A model generated the notes under the pieces. It worked only from the letters and a program-made list of their open reading frames with translations, was not told the origin of the DNA and did no database searches. Of a stretch of DNA of 64,000 bases, positions 28,200 through 36,403 are shown piece by piece. The position numbers were made by a program, and so were the translations under genes. Numbering within the stretch: position 1 is the stretch's first letter; every line of letters starts with the position of its first letter. The DNA is taken from positions 62,001 to 126,000 of the forward strand of contig NC_015385.1 of assembly GCF_000195275.1 (NCBI RefSeq), written 5' to 3'. The stretch is from Treponema succinifaciens DSM 2489. Lineage in GTDB: Bacteria > Spirochaetota > Spirochaetia > Treponematales > Treponemataceae.

Positions 28200-28881
28200 T
28201 TGAAATTTTGCTCCTGTTTAAAACTGCCATTCTTTTTGTTTCCGCATTGTGAAGAATACAAGAAAAAAATGTTGAAAATTTTTGTATTAAAATTTCTATT
28301 TTCCATTTTGAATTTTTTTGCGTCCGTGCTTTTACCGCAAGCTCCACTTTATTCCAAGTTTCAAAAATTTCCGGAATGAAATTTATTGCAAGCGAGATTG
28401 TGAGCGCAGGATTCCATTTTTTTATAGGCGGAATCAGTTTTGAAATTCCGTTTTGAATAAGTTCCAGTGCGTTTTGTATTTGTAACGGTGAAGTTGTTTC
28501 AAAAATAACTTGGGCCGCAAGCGATGTTATAAAAAACCTGACCGTATACAAAATTCCGTAGGCAAGAGAATCTTTGTCCAGCCAAAGCGGAATGTGAATC
28601 AGTTTTACCAAAGTTACAAATCCGCCGATTACAAAAACAAATTTCAGCTGCCTTATAGAATTCCATTTTGCGCCGGAAAGAAAAAAAAGCGTCAGGCTTG
28701 CAAAAAAGCATCCGGAAAGTTTTATAACAATCTTCCGTGAAAAAAGTTCTTCCCAAGTAACAGACATTCCGCCGCTGTAAGTAAAAATGCACAGCACAAA
28801 AAGAAATGAAAGTTTTGCAATTGAAGGAATTTTGTGCAGAACGGAATTTCCTTTTCGGTAAGCGAACAAACTCAAAGCCAT
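28192..28881 (-). CDS. bioN: ECF transporter transmembrane subunit (BioN/EcfT)
   Basis: About 229 residues from the ATG at 28881, chosen for AAAGGA 7 nt upstream; a longer ATG at 28932 lies inside the ATPase gene. It has four or five membrane helices and the coupling-helix motif 'AVKARTQKN' that docks on the ATPase. It couples ATP hydrolysis to the substrate-binding protein BioY. It overlaps both neighbours. Confidence 0.85.
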   Translation of the reverse strand: MALSLFAYRKGNSVLHKIPSIAKLSFLFVLCIFTYSGGMSVTWEELFSRKIVIKLSGCFFASLTLFFLSGAKWNSIRQLKFVFVIGGFVTLVKLIHIPLWLDKDSLAYGILYTVRFFITSLAAQVIFETTSPLQIQNALELIQNGISKLIPPIKKWNPALTISLAINFIPEIFETWNKVELAVKARTQKNSKWKIEILIQKFSTFFSCILHNAETKRMAVLNRSKISNE

Positions 28882-29588
28882 AATAAATCCTTTAGGCTTG
28901 AATATTGCGTGATTGGATTTCTTATGCTCCACTGCTCAAGATTTTGCGACAAGCCTTCCTGCGGTGAACCGTCAAATCTGATTTTTCCTTTATCCAAGAC
29001 AATGAAACGCTCTGCAAGTGCAAGGATTTTTTCAAGCTCGTGAGTCAGCACAATAATTGTTTTTTTTTCTTCTTTTAGTTTTTTCAGAATCATGCAGACT
29101 TGCTTTACGCCCGGCCAGTCCAAGTTTGCAAACGGCTCGTCAAAAATTATAACGCTTCTGTTTATTGCAAGAATCCCGGCAACTGCAAGCCGCCGCTTTT
29201 CTCCGCCGGACAAACTTCTTGCGTAGGCATTTTTTTTGTGAAGAAGTCCAACCTGTTCAAGCGAAGATTCAACGCATTGCTTTAGTTCATCTTTTTTCAG
29301 TCCGTAATTTTTTGCGCCGAATGAAACATCTTCTTCTGGAGTCTCGCCTAAAATCTGCGAGTCGGCATCTTGAAAAACAAGCCCTGCGGAATTTCCGAAT
29401 AAGTCAATTGTTCCGCCGGTCGGTTCATCAAGTCCTGCAATCAGCGACATTAGAACGCTTTTCCCGGAACCGTTTGAGCCTGCGATTACACAGAATTCTC
29501 CCTGCTCAATTGAAAATGAAATATCTTCAAGTGCTTTTGTTTTGTCCGGAAATATTTTTGAAATGTTTTTTACTTCGAGTGCTTTCAT
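28872..29588 (-). CDS. bioM: ECF transporter ATPase (BioM/EcfA)
   Basis: A 238-residue ATPase: Walker A GSNGSGKS, Q-loop LVFQDADSQ, signature LSGGEKRR, Walker B VIIFDEPFANLD, switch His VLTHELEK. A single ATPase gene with bioY and bioN fits the dedicated BioMNY biotin importer. It starts 3 bp after bioY. Confidence 0.92.
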   Translation of the reverse strand: MKALEVKNISKIFPDKTKALEDISFSIEQGEFCVIAGSNGSGKSVLMSLIAGLDEPTGGTIDLFGNSAGLVFQDADSQILGETPEEDVSFGAKNYGLKKDELKQCVESSLEQVGLLHKKNAYARSLSGGEKRRLAVAGILAINRSVIIFDEPFANLDWPGVKQVCMILKKLKEEKKTIIVLTHELEKILALAERFIVLDKGKIRFDGSPQEGLSQNLEQWSIRNPITQYSSLKDLLWL

Positions 29589-29591
29589 TTT

Positions 29592-30164
29592 TTACGAATT
29601 TGTGTAGCGGAAAATCACCGGGCGGAATTTGTAAGTGAGTGGCACCATTAAAATTATTTTTATAATGTTGCCCGGAATGAACGGAAACAAAACTGTTGCC
29701 AAAGTTTTTTCAAGTCCGCTTTGTGTTACGCGCATGAAGCCAAGGATTCCGCCTGCAAAAATAATTACAGTCGCAGCGATTGCCGCAAGCGATATAACAA
29801 TCAGCGATTTTATTTTTGAGTGCTCTTTTTTATTTGAAAGAAAAATTGCAAGGATCAGTCCGCCTGCCAAAGCTCCGATTGCGTAGGAAAAAAGAAATCC
29901 GCCTGTTGGCCCTGAAATCAAATGCTGGATTCCACCTTTGCCTGAAAAAACAGGCAGCCCCAAGCTTCCGAGAATTAAAAAAATTACAACGGACAAAGCT
30001 CCGTAAAATGGTCCAAGCAGCATCCCGGAAAGCATGCACATCATGTCTTGAATAATAATTGGAATGCCAACCGGCAGCGGAATTTGTATAAAGCACGAGG
30101 CTGAAATAAGAGCCGCAAATAAAGCCGTAAGAATAATGTTTGTTCCTGATTTTTGTGATTTCAT
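29592..30164 (-). CDS. bioY: Biotin ECF transporter substrate-binding protein BioY
   Basis: A 190-residue membrane protein with six hydrophobic segments. BioY motifs: QIPLPVGIPIIIQDMMCML and 'GGIQHLISGPTGGFLFSY'. It binds biotin at the outer face of the membrane. It is first in the operon and has a BirA operator 14 bp before its ATG. Confidence 0.95.
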   Translation of the reverse strand: MKSQKSGTNIILTALFAALISASCFIQIPLPVGIPIIIQDMMCMLSGMLLGPFYGALSVVIFLILGSLGLPVFSGKGGIQHLISGPTGGFLFSYAIGALAGGLILAIFLSNKKEHSKIKSLIVISLAAIAATVIIFAGGILGFMRVTQSGLEKTLATVLFPFIPGNIIKIILMVPLTYKFRPVIFRYTNS

Positions 30165-30177
30165 AATTTACCTTTTT

Positions 30178-30208
30178 TCGTTACCCAAGTTTTTTATTAG
30201 GTTAACGG
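30178..30208 (-). promoter_or_regulatory. BirA operator and promoter of bioY-bioM-bioN-bioB
   Basis: TCGTTACCC, 13-bp spacer, GGTTAACGG on the plus strand. The spacing and half-sites match the operator over birA (31983-32013). Read on the minus strand, TTGACT lies 17 nt upstream of TAACCT inside the operator, so bound BirA would block RNA polymerase. Confidence 0.85.
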
Positions 30209-30252
30209 AATGTGTACTTGTAGTCAAGGCGATTGATGTAGTTTGTCTTTAA

Positions 30253-30290
30253 ACAAAAAAAACTGCCGCAAATAAAATCTTGCAGCAGTT
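30253..30290 (-). terminator. Intrinsic terminator after the lipoprotein gene
   Basis: On the minus strand, AACTGCTGCAA pairs with TTGCGGCAGTT (arms 30290-30280 and 30271-30261), followed by a run of eight T residues. Confidence 0.88.
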
Positions 30291-30331
30291 CATTTTCTTG
30301 ATTTGTTATTCAGAATATAACAGATATTTTT

Positions 30332-30967
30332 TTACATTTTTTCTATCAGCAGTTTATATTTTCCATAAGGAACACGGCGGAATTTGTGCAGTGCTGTATG
30401 TGTTGCAACGCGGTTATGATAGAACACTTCCAGAGTAAGTCCTTGATCAGATGACATATCGGCTTTTACAACAAGATAATAAGTTCCTGATTCTGCAATG
30501 TTCCAGTTTGTTGTAACCATGAACAAGAACGGCTCAAAAGTTGTAGGTGGAGTTGCGGCTCCTGTTAAATTTTCATTCGCAATAAGATTAAAGTTTTCAT
30601 CGTATAAAAGAATTTCTGGAATCATTGCGCTCTTTTTTTCTTCATTTGCGCTCATAAGTCCTGTTGGAATTGACTTCAAAGTAAAATCATAAGTACCATT
30701 TTCCAAAGTTAATTTGTAGACATTTGCTGGAACTGGAGTTTCAGAATATTTTACGGAAACATGACTGCTTTTTTCAGAAAGAGTTTCTTTTTTAAGCTGT
30801 TTTCCGATTTTATAATCTAAAGCATTGCCTGATGTGATAAACTCTTTTTCATCTGCGAAAACTTTTTCTGTTGAAATTTTTGTAGATGCGCAAGAAATAA
30901 TGCAAATTGATAAAAATGCCAATCCAATGCAGCTTTTTAATTTTTTCCTTTTTATAAAAAATAACAA
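30332..30967 (-). CDS. Hypothetical lipoprotein
   Basis: A 211-residue protein. The N-terminus (FFIKRKKLKSCIGLAFLSI) leads to a lipobox ending IISC, with Cys26 the likely lipidation site. The rest is soluble and beta-rich ('LTLENGTYDFTLKSIPTG', 'WNIAESGTYYLVVKADM'), like a small bacterial pre-peptidase C-terminal-type domain. It has its own terminator. Function unknown. Confidence 0.8.
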   Translation of the reverse strand: MLFFIKRKKLKSCIGLAFLSICIISCASTKISTEKVFADEKEFITSGNALDYKIGKQLKKETLSEKSSHVSVKYSETPVPANVYKLTLENGTYDFTLKSIPTGLMSANEEKKSAMIPEILLYDENFNLIANENLTGAATPPTTFEPFLFMVTTNWNIAESGTYYLVVKADMSSDQGLTLEVFYHNRVATHTALHKFRRVPYGKYKLLIEKM

Positions 30968-31051
30968 TTCATTATATCATTATTACCCTACATTGGGTCA
31001 ATACTTTTGCAATGTTTATTTTTTTTGTTCTTTGTTCAGAAAAATAAATTT

Positions 31052-31993
31052 TTACTTTATAAAACTGTCTTGACCGGGAATTAAAATGCGGTTTTGATTT
31101 TTTGATTCCAGCAATGCAAAGCCAAATGCGTTTATTCCTTTGAATGTGTAAATATTTTTTTCGGATTCAAGGCGGATTTTTTTTCCGTTGTCAAAGCAGA
31201 GGTTGTTCCATTCACAAACGAGAGATGAATCTTCCTGCTGCAATTTTTCTTCCGCTGATTTAAACTCTTTTAAAAATGCGGAAAGAAATTCCTTGCGTGA
31301 AAACTTTGCATCTGATTTTACTGCGCAGTCTGTGTTTGGAATCTTTGGGCACGAAGTTAAATTTATTCCGATTCCTATATTGAGCCAGTTGCATTTTCCG
31401 CCGGTTGCAGAAATCTCATCAAGAATGCCTCCGACTTTTCCGTTTTCGCTCCAGATGTCGTTCGGCCACCTTGCGTAGAATTTTCTTCCTGTCATTTCAG
31501 TTAAAGTTTTTACGATTGCAATTTGAGCCGCCATTGTTGCGCGGTGTGAATAGGACACTGCGATTCCGCTTCTTGTAATCAACGTGCAGGCGAGGCTGCC
31601 TTTTGTTGTTGTCCATTTGTGGCTTGAGTGTCCCTGCCCTTTTGTCTGCTTGTCCGCTGTTATGATTTCCATTTTTTTGCTGAAAGAATTTTCCTGCGCG
31701 ATTTTTCTTGCTTCTGTCATCGTGGATTCAGTTTCCGGAAAGTGAAAGAAAAGTTCTTCTTCTGCGCCGAATTCCCAGGGAAACAGACTGTCCTTTAAAT
31801 CTTTTTCAAGAAAATATCCTGCGCGTGTTGAAGAAATTCCATAGCCGGAAGCTTGCAATGACTGAATCGCTTTCCAAACTGAAACTCTGGAAATATCAGC
31901 GAGCTTTGCGGCTTCTTCCCCGGAAACAGGTGCGTTTGCTTCCCGAAGAATTTTTAAGATTACATATTTTGTTGAAAGATTTTTGTTACCCAT
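31052..31993 (-). CDS. birA: Bifunctional biotin ligase / biotin operon repressor BirA
   Basis: A 313-residue two-function BirA. Residues about 8-55 form a helix-turn-helix (VILKILREANAPVSGEEAAK). The ligase domain has ESTMTEARKIA, ADKQTKGQGH, WPNDIW, VGGILDE and NIGIGIN. It attaches biotin to carboxylases and represses DNA when biotinoyl-AMP accumulates. An operator covers its start codon, so it should repress itself. Promoter TTGACC-18 nt-TAACCT reads in from within the lysR 3' end. Confidence 0.95.
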   Translation of the reverse strand: MGNKNLSTKYVILKILREANAPVSGEEAAKLADISRVSVWKAIQSLQASGYGISSTRAGYFLEKDLKDSLFPWEFGAEEELFFHFPETESTMTEARKIAQENSFSKKMEIITADKQTKGQGHSSHKWTTTKGSLACTLITRSGIAVSYSHRATMAAQIAIVKTLTEMTGRKFYARWPNDIWSENGKVGGILDEISATGGKCNWLNIGIGINLTSCPKIPNTDCAVKSDAKFSRKEFLSAFLKEFKSAEEKLQQEDSSLVCEWNNLCFDNGKKIRLESEKNIYTFKGINAFGFALLESKNQNRILIPGQDSFIK

Positions 31994-32013
31994 TTATATT
32001 TATAGGTTAACAA
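31983..32013 (-). promoter_or_regulatory. BirA operator over the birA start codon
   Basis: TTGTTACCC, 13-bp spacer, GGTTAACAA. The left half-site contains the birA initiation region (the ATG is 31993-31991). It has the same half-site and spacer design as the bioY operator. Confidence 0.85.
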
Positions 32014-32029
32014 AAAGTTATTGCAGCGG

Positions 32030-32923
32030 TCAAGGTGTTTGCCCAAGACTTGCTTTTTCTTTTGAAGATACATAATCTGTCAAGAAGTTGTAAAACTTTT
32101 CAACTTGCGAGCAGTCAAGTTTGTTTTTTTTATAGGAAATTAAAATGTCGCGGCTGCAAACAGGATCGCTTATTTCAAGAAGCAAAACTTTTTTTGTGTC
32201 AAGTTTTCCCCAGGAATATTGCGGCCAGAACCCGATTCCTAGGTTTGCTCCGATTGTATTTTTTACAGCTGAAATATTATCACTTTCAAAAATAATATTC
32301 GGGCGGATTCCCGCTTCGTGACAGTATTTGTCGCAAATTGTGCGCAGATGCTTTGAGCCGGACAGCGCGATAAAATTTTCATTTTTTACTTCTTCAAGGG
32401 AAATTGATTTTAAATTGGAAAAGCGCGGAATGTTTGGAACAGCAAGAAAAATTTTTTCAGAACAAACAAAGACACTGTCTTTTTCATTTTCGTTTTGCTG
32501 ATAAAAAAGTTTTGTTGTAACGCAAATATCGTAAAGGTCTGTCTGGTCGTTTTGATTCAGCTGAATATGAACTTTTTTATTTATTTTTTTGTATTCGATA
32601 ATCGCGTTTGTTATAAGTGTGGAAGCCGCCAGAATATTTAAATGGATTGTCGAATCTTCAAGGTTTGCCATTGTCTTTAGCTGTTCAGGAATTTCATCTA
32701 TTTCTTTTACTATTGGCGTGAGCTTTTTATAAAGCCATTGTCCGTAAGTTGTAAGTTTTATGTTCCGTCCGTCGTGCTTGAATAAAGGAATTTCCAGTTC
32801 TTCTTCCAGCTTGTGAATTGACTGAGTGAGCGCAGGCTGGGCCACGTGAAGATTGTCCGCGCTTTTTGTAACGTGTTCGTTTTTTGCAACTTCAAGGAAG
32901 TATTTTATTTGATTCAGTTCCAT
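32030..32923 (-). CDS. LysR family transcriptional regulator
   Basis: A 297-residue LysR protein. The N-terminal helix-turn-helix is MELNQIKYFLEVAKNEHVT...AQPALTQSIHKLEEEL. An effector-binding domain follows. It is divergent from the PQ-loop/SGNH pair at 33021, which it may regulate. A T-N11-A palindrome sits in the shared promoter region. Confidence 0.93.
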   Translation of the reverse strand: MELNQIKYFLEVAKNEHVTKSADNLHVAQPALTQSIHKLEEELEIPLFKHDGRNIKLTTYGQWLYKKLTPIVKEIDEIPEQLKTMANLEDSTIHLNILAASTLITNAIIEYKKINKKVHIQLNQNDQTDLYDICVTTKLFYQQNENEKDSVFVCSEKIFLAVPNIPRFSNLKSISLEEVKNENFIALSGSKHLRTICDKYCHEAGIRPNIIFESDNISAVKNTIGANLGIGFWPQYSWGKLDTKKVLLLEISDPVCSRDILISYKKNKLDCSQVEKFYNFLTDYVSSKEKASLGQTP

Positions 32924-32932
32924 TTTTTATTC

Positions 32933-32947
32933 ATAAGTATAACTTAT
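32933..32947. promoter_or_regulatory. Possible LysR-type binding site
   Basis: ATAAG-TATAA-CTTAT, a palindrome with the T-N11-A pattern, 10 bp upstream of the lysR start and in the divergent region with the gene at 33021. Confidence 0.45.
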
Positions 32948-33020
32948 TAATTTAATAAAAACAATATATTGGTAATTATAAAAAAAATTTGCTATCTTTT
33001 TCTCAGTTTGGAGGTTTGAT

Positions 33021-33314
33021 ATGCCAGAGATTTTGGAAACAGCGATGCTTGTTTGTTTTGGGCTTTCGTGGCCGATTTCAGTTGTGAAAAATATAAAGTC
33101 AAAGACTGCGAAGAACATGAGCTTGCGCTTTATACTTTTAATTGTTGTTGGTTACATTGCAGGAATTTCAGCAAAAATAATTCTTGGAAGTTTCAACTAT
33201 GTTTTGGTAGTTTATGTTTTGAATCTTGCAATTGTAAGCATAAATATTCCGGTTTATTTTATAAACAAGAAATATGACAAAAAACTTGCTTTGTATAAAA
33301 AGGAGGCCGCATGA
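33021..33314 (+). CDS. Small PQ-loop (SemiSWEET-like) membrane protein
   Basis: A 97-residue protein with three membrane helices, the size of a bacterial half-SWEET transporter. The first helix has 'CFGLSWPISVVKNIKSKTAK', a PQ-loop-like turn. SemiSWEETs dimerise to carry small sugars, but the substrate here is unknown. GGAGG precedes the ATG. It overlaps the next gene by 4 bp and is divergent from lysR. Confidence 0.7.
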   Translation: MPEILETAMLVCFGLSWPISVVKNIKSKTAKNMSLRFILLIVVGYIAGISAKIILGSFNYVLVVYVLNLAIVSINIPVYFINKKYDKKLALYKKEAA

Positions 33315-33868
33315 TGGATGTTAAAGAAAGAATTGATGACTTTAAGACATTGAATGAAATGGGAAAAAGCGGCGGAGTTGTATTTTTCGGCTCAAGTTAT
33401 TTTTCAAGAATGAATATAAATGAGCTTGCAAACAATGAGGAAATGGGCGGAAAAATCTACGACAGAAGCGTGCAGGGACTTAAGCTTGTTGATTCGTTAA
33501 AGTTGCTTGAAAGCGGAGTTTATGAACTGAATCCTGCGAAAGTTTTTGTTAACTTTGGATAAGAAGAATGTTCTTCTGAAAATTTCAATATGGATGAATT
33601 TATAAACAAATACGAATGGCTTTTGCTGAACTTGCATCGCAACTGTAAAAACTCAAAAACTTATATCGTATCCGTGGTTGCCTCAGGAAAGAATGCAGCG
33701 GATGCAAACAGCCGTCTTGAAGTTCTTGCAAAAGAAACTGGATGTACATTTATAAATGTAACAAAGGAAGCTTTTGAAAACTTAGGGTTTGAAAAAGTTT
33801 TTAATGTGCTTAAGCCTTACATGAGAGTTTTCCCGGTAAGCTTTGCACAGGCAATGCAGATGGCTTAA
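33311..33868 (+). pseudogene. SGNH-hydrolase-like gene with an in-frame TAA
   Basis: One reading frame runs 33311-33868 but is cut by TAA at 33560-33562. The first part has VVFFGSSYFSRMN and KVFVNFG; the second resumes as EECSSENFNMDEFINKYEW and continues for about 100 residues. 'FGSS' fits block I of SGNH/GDSL esterases. A single G-to-T change (GAA to TAA) would explain it. It overlaps the PQ-loop gene and ends against the sugar kinase gene. Internal restart at 33590 would give only the C-terminal half. Confidence 0.7.
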
Positions 33869-34884
33869 CGCTGGATTCTTCCGCTTGAATCTCCGTGCGC
33901 AAGATGTTCAACTTCTTCCACGGAGACCATGTTGAAGTCTCCTTCAATTGAGTGCTTTAAGCATGAAGCTGCGCTTGCAAATTCAACAGCACGCTGGCTA
34001 TTTTCATTTCTTAAAATAGAATAAATCAGTCCGGCGCAAAAGCTGTCCCCGCCTCCAAGTCTGTCTACAATTGCCATGTCATATTCACGGCTAAAAAAAC
34101 AATCAGTTCCATCGTAAAAAAGAGCTGCCCATTTATTTCTGCTTGCATTTATAGAAGAGCGCAGTGTTATTGCGACTTTTTTGAATCCATATTTTTCTGA
34201 AAGTTTGCGGGCTACATTTTTGTAACCTTCTTTGCTGAGCTTTCCGTTTTCAATGTCTGTATCGTCCGCGCTTATTCCAAAAACATCCATCGCGTCTTCT
34301 TCATTTGAAATGCAGATGTCAATATACGGAGCGATTTTTTCCATTGTTTCTTTTGCTTGCTGCTTTGACCAAAGCTTGCTTCTGTAGTTTAAGTCGCAGC
34401 TTACAGGAATTCTTTTTGCGTTTGCGGTTTTGCAGGCTTCAATACAGATTTCAGGAAGTTCTCCACCAAGAGCTGGAGTTACGCCTGTAAAATGAAACCA
34501 ATCTGCTCCTTCAAGAATTTTGTTCCAGTCAAAGTCTGATTTTTGGCTTAAAGCGATTGCCGAGCCTGCTCTGTCGTAGATACATTTTGACGGACGTTGG
34601 CTTGCTCCCCGTTCATTAAAGTATATTCCGACTCTGTTTCCGCCGCGCACAATATATTCAGTTTTTACGCCGAATCTTCTAAGGCTGTTGACTGCGCTCT
34701 GCCCTATTTCGTGGCAAGGAAGTTTTGTAACAAAAAAAGAATCTTCGCCAAAGTTTGCAAGCGAAACAGCAACATTTGCTTCAGCTCCGCCGAACGTTGA
34801 AGTCATTTTGTCTACCTGAACAAATCGGTAGTAACCTTCCGGCTGTAAGCGAAGAAGAAGTTCCCCAAAAGTAATTATTTTCAT
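33865..34884 (-). CDS. kdgK: PfkB family sugar kinase, 2-keto-3-deoxygluconate kinase type
   Basis: About 339 residues from the ATG at 34884, preceded by AGGGA; a longer start at 34965 lies in the pectinesterase gene. It begins KIITFGELLLRLQP and has GGAEANVAVSLA and the PfkB site DRLGGGDSFCAGL. The substitution GGGD for GAGD keeps the catalytic Asp. KDG kinase feeds uronic acids from pectin into glycolysis, which fits the pectinesterase 2 bp upstream. Confidence 0.85.
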   Translation of the reverse strand: MKIITFGELLLRLQPEGYYRFVQVDKMTSTFGGAEANVAVSLANFGEDSFFVTKLPCHEIGQSAVNSLRRFGVKTEYIVRGGNRVGIYFNERGASQRPSKCIYDRAGSAIALSQKSDFDWNKILEGADWFHFTGVTPALGGELPEICIEACKTANAKRIPVSCDLNYRSKLWSKQQAKETMEKIAPYIDICISNEEDAMDVFGISADDTDIENGKLSKEGYKNVARKLSEKYGFKKVAITLRSSINASRNKWAALFYDGTDCFFSREYDMAIVDRLGGGDSFCAGLIYSILRNENSQRAVEFASAASCLKHSIEGDFNMVSVEEVEHLAHGDSSGRIQR

Positions 34885-34885
34885 A

Positions 34886-35905
34886 TTATTCCCTGGATAA
34901 AAGTTCTGCAAACGGAGTGTCGTGCAGAATAAGATAGCGGCTTGCGTATCCGTTGAAATAATCATCTTCTGTGAGCGTGTAAGATTTTATATTTCTTTTG
35001 CTTGTGTCGGCTTCTGTAACTTTTCCGCCTTTTAAAGCTATTTTTGAATTGTATTCCCTGATTCCGCATTTTGCGTTTCCGCGCGGATAAACTTCAAGGT
35101 TCATGTCATCGTCCCACAAAAGTTCCTGTGCAAAGATGTCAGAAAAAATGCAGTTTATAAAAGCAATGCTGTCCCAGTCTTTTTTGCTTTCTGAATTTCC
35201 GGCTCCATCTGTTCTGCAGGCATACACAAAATTCTTTTTTCTTTTTTCTCCGAGAAAGCGGCAGTTTGTAAATACGAATCCTGTTTTTTCGGCTATTGCG
35301 TGGCTGTTGATTGCGAATCCGTCAAAGTCGCCTCTGTTGTCTGCAATCACTTCAATTGCGCAGTTTTCAAAAAGGCAAGTGTCCGGTTCTCCGTAAATAA
35401 AATTAACATCGCCTGAAATGCTTGAATTCAAAAACCAGCTGAATCCTTTTACAAAAAGCGTGTTCTGGTGTCCTTCAAGTTTGATTCTTTCACAGAACAA
35501 TGTACCAGTTGTGTTGTTCCAGGCAAGGGCTTCTGCAGAATCCTCGGCAGAATAAAGTTCCTCGGAAGTTTTTACGTGCGTATTTGAAATTGTAAAATTT
35601 TTGAGAGAAACATTTGTCGCGTTTGGTCCGAAAGAAAACACAGCCCGATTTTGCTGACCTTTGTTGTAAGCCTCGCAGTTGTCGGCAAGAATTACGCAGT
35701 CTTCTGCTTTTGTTCCGGGAACGCTTTCTATTGCCAGCGGATTTGAAAGATTGTACCGCACTGTTTCTCTGTAAGAACCCGGCTCAAGAATCAGATGAAT
35801 TGCTGTGTCTTTTGCGACAGTTCCTGTGAAAATCATTTCTTTTATTTTTTTTAAGGCAGCAGTTATTGCCGCAGGTGATTTTGTGTTCACATTCAGTTCT
35901 AGCAT
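34886..35905 (-). CDS. Pectinesterase-family protein with altered active site
   Basis: A 339-residue right-handed beta-helix protein without a signal peptide. Family motifs are recognisable but changed: GHQNTLF replaces G.QDTL and SGDVNFIYG replaces the G.VDFIFG block. Both catalytic aspartates of classical pectin methylesterases are therefore Asn. A later Arg (ACRTDGAG) is kept. Members of this family remove methyl esters from pectin. This one may have a different activity or be binding only. It is coupled with the KDG kinase gene. Confidence 0.82.
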   Translation of the reverse strand: MLELNVNTKSPAAITAALKKIKEMIFTGTVAKDTAIHLILEPGSYRETVRYNLSNPLAIESVPGTKAEDCVILADNCEAYNKGQQNRAVFSFGPNATNVSLKNFTISNTHVKTSEELYSAEDSAEALAWNNTTGTLFCERIKLEGHQNTLFVKGFSWFLNSSISGDVNFIYGEPDTCLFENCAIEVIADNRGDFDGFAINSHAIAEKTGFVFTNCRFLGEKRKKNFVYACRTDGAGNSESKKDWDSIAFINCIFSDIFAQELLWDDDMNLEVYPRGNAKCGIREYNSKIALKGGKVTEADTSKRNIKSYTLTEDDYFNGYASRYLILHDTPFAELLSRE

Positions 35906-36077
35906 AAAACGTCCCGCTTTTAATTATTTTATTTTCATGTCATTGTCTGACATTGACCCGATAATCTGCTTGTGTGAGATTGCCGTATCTATCCGTTGTA
36001 CAGCAATGACAGATATTTTATATTTATCGATTATATATTGAATGCTCAAAAATTGCAATTTTTCCAAGGCAAAAGTT

Positions 36078-36357
36078 CAGGGTAAACGCATTATAAATGT
36101 ATTCAGCATAAAACTGGCTTTCAGACACGGTTTCCTGGTTCAAAATCGCGCAATAATGGGGATGTCCAATAAGTATCTTTTTTGTCATTTATAGGCTTTT
36201 ATAGACTTGACCCGAAATTCTAAATGCATATATTACAATCATTTAGAAATTGTTCAGCAATGACATTCAGAACTTATTGGACATCCTCTGATTGTTGCAA
36301 AGTAACTATAGAATTCCCCGCTCACGCGGTTGCAACAATCAGAATGTTTTTGCCTTG
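36078..36357. mobile_element. MITE variant, copy 3, with nested insertions
   Basis: The left 80 bp match the 149-bp MITE (starting CAGGGTAAACGCAT). The right end reads TTTTTGCCTTG. It is flanked by the 10-bp duplication GGCAAAAGTT (36068-36077 and 36358-36367). Inside are a second inverted-repeat element (36160-36286) and a TCTGATTGTTGCAA...TTGCAACAATCAGA palindrome (36287-36343). No gene is seen in 35906-36403. Confidence 0.78.
36160..36286. repeat. Nested 127-bp inverted-repeat element
   Basis: Terminal repeats GGATGTCCAATAAGT and ACTTATTGGACATCC bound an A+T-rich core with no ORF. A decayed relative of the ends occurs at 27199-27213. No clear target duplication was found. Confidence 0.6.
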
Positions 36358-36391
36358 GGCAAAAGTTATTTTATTCAGCTAGAAAATTCGA

Positions 36392-36397
36392 TATAAT
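36392..36397 (+). promoter_or_regulatory. -10 box of the EamA gene, predicted leaderless
   Basis: Perfect TATAAT ends 6 nt before the ATG at 36404. No clear -35 or Shine-Dalgarno. Confidence 0.45.
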
Positions 36398-36403
36398 CAG
36401 CGC

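Noticed and set aside
33560-33562. Selenocysteine or other recoding in the SGNH-like gene
   Set aside because: The codon is TAA, not TGA, and TAA ends many genes here.
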